From CAZYBG01 sp964645155 (lineage in GTDB: Bacteria; Pseudomonadota; Alphaproteobacteria; Rhodobacterales; Rhodobacteraceae): a DNA stretch of 5,726 nt. Below are positions 4,587 through 5,726 of this stretch, one piece after another. Positions within the stretch are counted from its first letter, which is position 1. The number at the start of each line of letters is the position of its first letter. The stretch spans positions 1-5,726 of the forward strand of contig CAZYBG010000155.1 in the NCBI GenBank assembly GCA_964645155.1, in the 5' to 3' direction. The notes below the pieces were generated by a model, which was not told the DNA's origin, ran no database searches, and saw nothing but the letters and a program-made list of their open reading frames with translations. The position numbers and the translations under genes were made by a program.

Positions 4587-5214
4587 AGCCGGCGGCCTTG
4601 TGGCTGCCGTCGCAGTAGGGCTTGTTGGCCGACTGCCCGCAGCGGCAGAGGAACACCTTCCTGACCCGGTTCACCGTCCGCCCGGTGCCGCTGACGATCT
4701 CGAGACTGCCGGCCGCAAGCAGCGGCCCGTTCTCCTGCGGCACGAGGTCGACGGGCCCGTTGCGGATCTCGAGCGGCTGGCTCTCGCGCGCCTCCGGCTC
4801 GCCCGTCGCGGCGAAGCCCGCCGCGGCGTGGCTGCCGTCGCACCAGGGCTTGGCCTTCGAGGCGCCGCAGCGGCAGAGCACCGCGCGCGGGCCCGGCTGC
4901 GGCGCGCCCTGCAGCGTAAGCTCGGCCTCGATCGCCAGCGGCCCGTTCTCCAGCACGCGGAGGGTGTTGACCAGGGGTGCGCCCTGCGCGTCCTCGCTGC
5001 CGTCGTTGCGCACCACCCGGATCGCGCCCGAGGGGCAGATCCGGCCGATATGCAGCACCGCCCCGGCCGGCGCGGCATCGGGGTGGATCCACTCGCCGCT
5101 GACGCCCGGCACGAACACGTCCGGCCGCCCGAGCACGCAGCGCCGCGCATGGATGCAGCGACGGCTGTCGAACGTCACCGTGACCTCGCGGCCCTTCACC
5201 ACCTGGATCGCCAT
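4570..5214 (-). CDS. Three-module Fe-S protein: ferredoxin-like 4Fe-4S domain plus two CDGSH domains
   Basis: The 214-residue cytosolic protein begins with a divergent 4Fe-4S mono-cluster domain of Fer4_19 type: RRCIHARRCV (Cys20, Cys26), DVF, GEWIHPD (40-46) and CPSGAI (Cys60). Two CDGSH iron-sulfur domains follow. The first is CRCG...CDGSH with Cys114, Cys116, Cys125 and His129; the second has Cys190, Cys192, Cys201 and His205. CDGSH domains hold a redox-active 2Fe-2S cluster with Cys3His ligation. Each copy is preceded by an ENGPL strand (89-93 and 161-165), so the whole unit is duplicated. The ATG at 5212-5214 follows GGGGGG about 8 nt upstream. The physiological role is unknown; electron transfer or cluster transfer is plausible. 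It lies 82 bp downstream of the amidotransferase gene on the same strand, so cotranscription is possible. Confidence 0.93.
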   Translation of the reverse strand: MAIQVVKGREVTVTFDSRRCIHARRCVLGRPDVFVPGVSGEWIHPDAAPAGAVLHIGRICPSGAIRVVRNDGSEDAQGAPLVNTLRVLENGPLAIEAELTLQGAPQPGPRAVLCRCGASKAKPWCDGSHAAAGFAATGEPEARESQPLEIRNGPVDLVPQENGPLLAAGSLEIVSGTGRTVNRVRKVFLCRCGQSANKPYCDGSHKAAGFTAPG

Positions 5215-5296
5215 CTGCAGTCCCCCCTTTGTCCTCTGCCGTCGCCGCGCGAGGCCGGCCCGCTCGCGTCAGGCTCCGCGCCCCGCGGCCGCGGGC
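5215..5296 (-). other. G+C-rich spacer with inverted repeats between the amidotransferase and CDGSH genes
   Basis: Two inverted repeats are visible: CGCGAG (5248-5253) with CTCGCG (5263-5268), and the 14-bp perfect palindrome CCCGCGGCCGCGGG (5282-5295), which begins directly downstream of the amidotransferase stop. Neither has a U-tract. No convincing promoter for the CDGSH gene is visible. Confidence 0.55.
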
Positions 5297-5726
5297 TCAG
5301 GCGCTCAGCCGCTTCGGCCGCCGGCCCTCGGCCCAGTCGGCGACCGCGTGCCCGAACGCCTCGAACAGCGGCCGCGACACCGGGTCGTTCGCTGCGTTCC
5401 ACTCCGGGTGCCACTGCACCGACAGCGTGAAGCCCGCCGCGCCCTCGACGAAGATCGCTTCGGGCGTGCCGTCGGGCGCCCAGCCCTCGACCACGACGCG
5501 CTTGCCGGGGCATTTGATGCCCTGACCGTGCAGCGTGTTCGTCATCACCTCCTCGGCGCCGAACAGGCGGTGGAACACCCCGCCGCGGGCGAAGCGCACC
5601 GGGTGACGCAGCGCGAACTTCTCCTCCAGCGTGCCGTCCGGCGGCATCCGGTGGTTCATCCGCCCCGGCAGATCGCGGATTTCCGGGTGAAGCGTGCCGC
5701 CGAGGGCCACGTTGACCTCTTGAAAG
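5297..5726 (-). CDS. Gamma-glutamyl-GABA hydrolase-like class I glutamine amidotransferase (C-terminal part, cut by window edge)
   Basis: This is a peptidase C26 / PuuD-type enzyme, expected to release GABA or a similar amine from its gamma-glutamyl conjugate in polyamine catabolism, in the cytosol. The last 142 residues are visible, starting FQEVNVALGGTLHPEI, a typical C26 block. TNTLHGQGI (62-70 of the fragment), VEGWAPDGTPEAIF (79-92) and SVQWHPEW (102-109) follow. His106 and Glu108 of the last motif are the histidine and glutamate of the amidotransferase triad; the nucleophilic cysteine lies in the missing N-terminal part. Family members are about 250-260 residues, so somewhat more than half is present. 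The open frame runs off the right edge without a start. The exact substrate cannot be decided without the puu-type neighbours outside the window, so no gene symbol is given. Confidence 0.93.
   Translation of the reverse strand, partial: FQEVNVALGGTLHPEIRDLPGRMNHRMPPDGTLEEKFALRHPVRFARGGVFHRLFGAEEVMTNTLHGQGIKCPGKRVVVEGWAPDGTPEAIFVEGAAGFTLSVQWHPEWNAANDPVSRPLFEAFGHAVADWAEGRRPKRLSA

Noticed and set aside
5285..5292. GCGGCCGC as a cloning (NotI) site and therefore a vector junction
   Set aside because: An 8-bp G+C palindrome is unsurprising in DNA of this composition, and genes on both sides are ordinary alphaproteobacterial ones.
1..5726. Mobile element, phage, toxin-antitoxin, defence system or CRISPR array
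   Set aside because: No transposase, integrase, terminal inverted repeats with target duplication, spaced direct repeats or small paired toxin-type genes are visible on either strand.

Overview
The window is very G+C-rich DNA, by eye close to 70%. It most likely comes from the chromosome of an alphaproteobacterium of the Rhodobacterales (Rhodobacter/Paracoccus/Roseobacter type). The evidence is the gene order iscR - cysteine desulfurase - sufB, an IscR with a single cysteine instead of the usual three cluster ligands, and an intergenic double-hairpin element of a kind I associate with that order. No rRNA, tRNA, CRISPR array, transposase or phage gene is visible.

Left part (1-2433, minus strand): the start of an isc-suf iron-sulfur cluster assembly operon, transcribed right to left. 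It holds iscR (1972-2433), an IscS/NifS-type cysteine desulfurase with a GTG start (780-1856), and the N-terminal 245 residues of sufB (1-735, running off the left edge). The 160-bp gap upstream of iscR (2434-2593) carries a perfect 17-bp palindrome, CTTAGAA-CAC-TTCTAAG. It covers the -10 box of a well-formed iscR promoter (TTGACG, 17 bp, TAGAAG), which is the arrangement expected for iron or Fe-S-responsive repression by IscR and/or Irr.

Middle part (2594-4586, plus strand): two alpha/beta hydrolase genes follow the divergent promoter region. The first (2594-3247) is a small stand-alone hydrolase. The second (3360-4586) is a related hydrolase fused to a C-terminal OsmC/Ohr-type thiol peroxidase domain. 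The two hydrolase domains align without gaps around residues 56-75 and share the nucleophile position Ser108, so they look like diverged tandem paralogues.

Right part (4570-5726, minus strand): a three-module iron-sulfur protein, with an N-terminal ferredoxin-like 4Fe-4S domain and two CDGSH domains, overlaps the end of the OsmC fusion gene tail to tail by 17 bp. Upstream of it on the same strand is the C-terminal part of a class I glutamine amidotransferase-like gamma-glutamyl-GABA hydrolase (PuuD type), cut by the right edge.

The shared theme is iron-sulfur and sulfur/thiol metabolism: cluster assembly and its regulator, a CDGSH cluster protein, and an organic-hydroperoxide-type domain. 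The most unusual signal is inside the cysteine desulfurase gene. About 23 codons (plus-strand 1068-1136) switch to A+T-rich codons that are otherwise rare in the window, and this patch contains a second, imperfect copy of the iscR operator (11 of 14 half-site positions) and a possible antisense -10 box. I see no wholly new gene system. The candidate intragenic control element and the gene fusions are what deserve follow-up.
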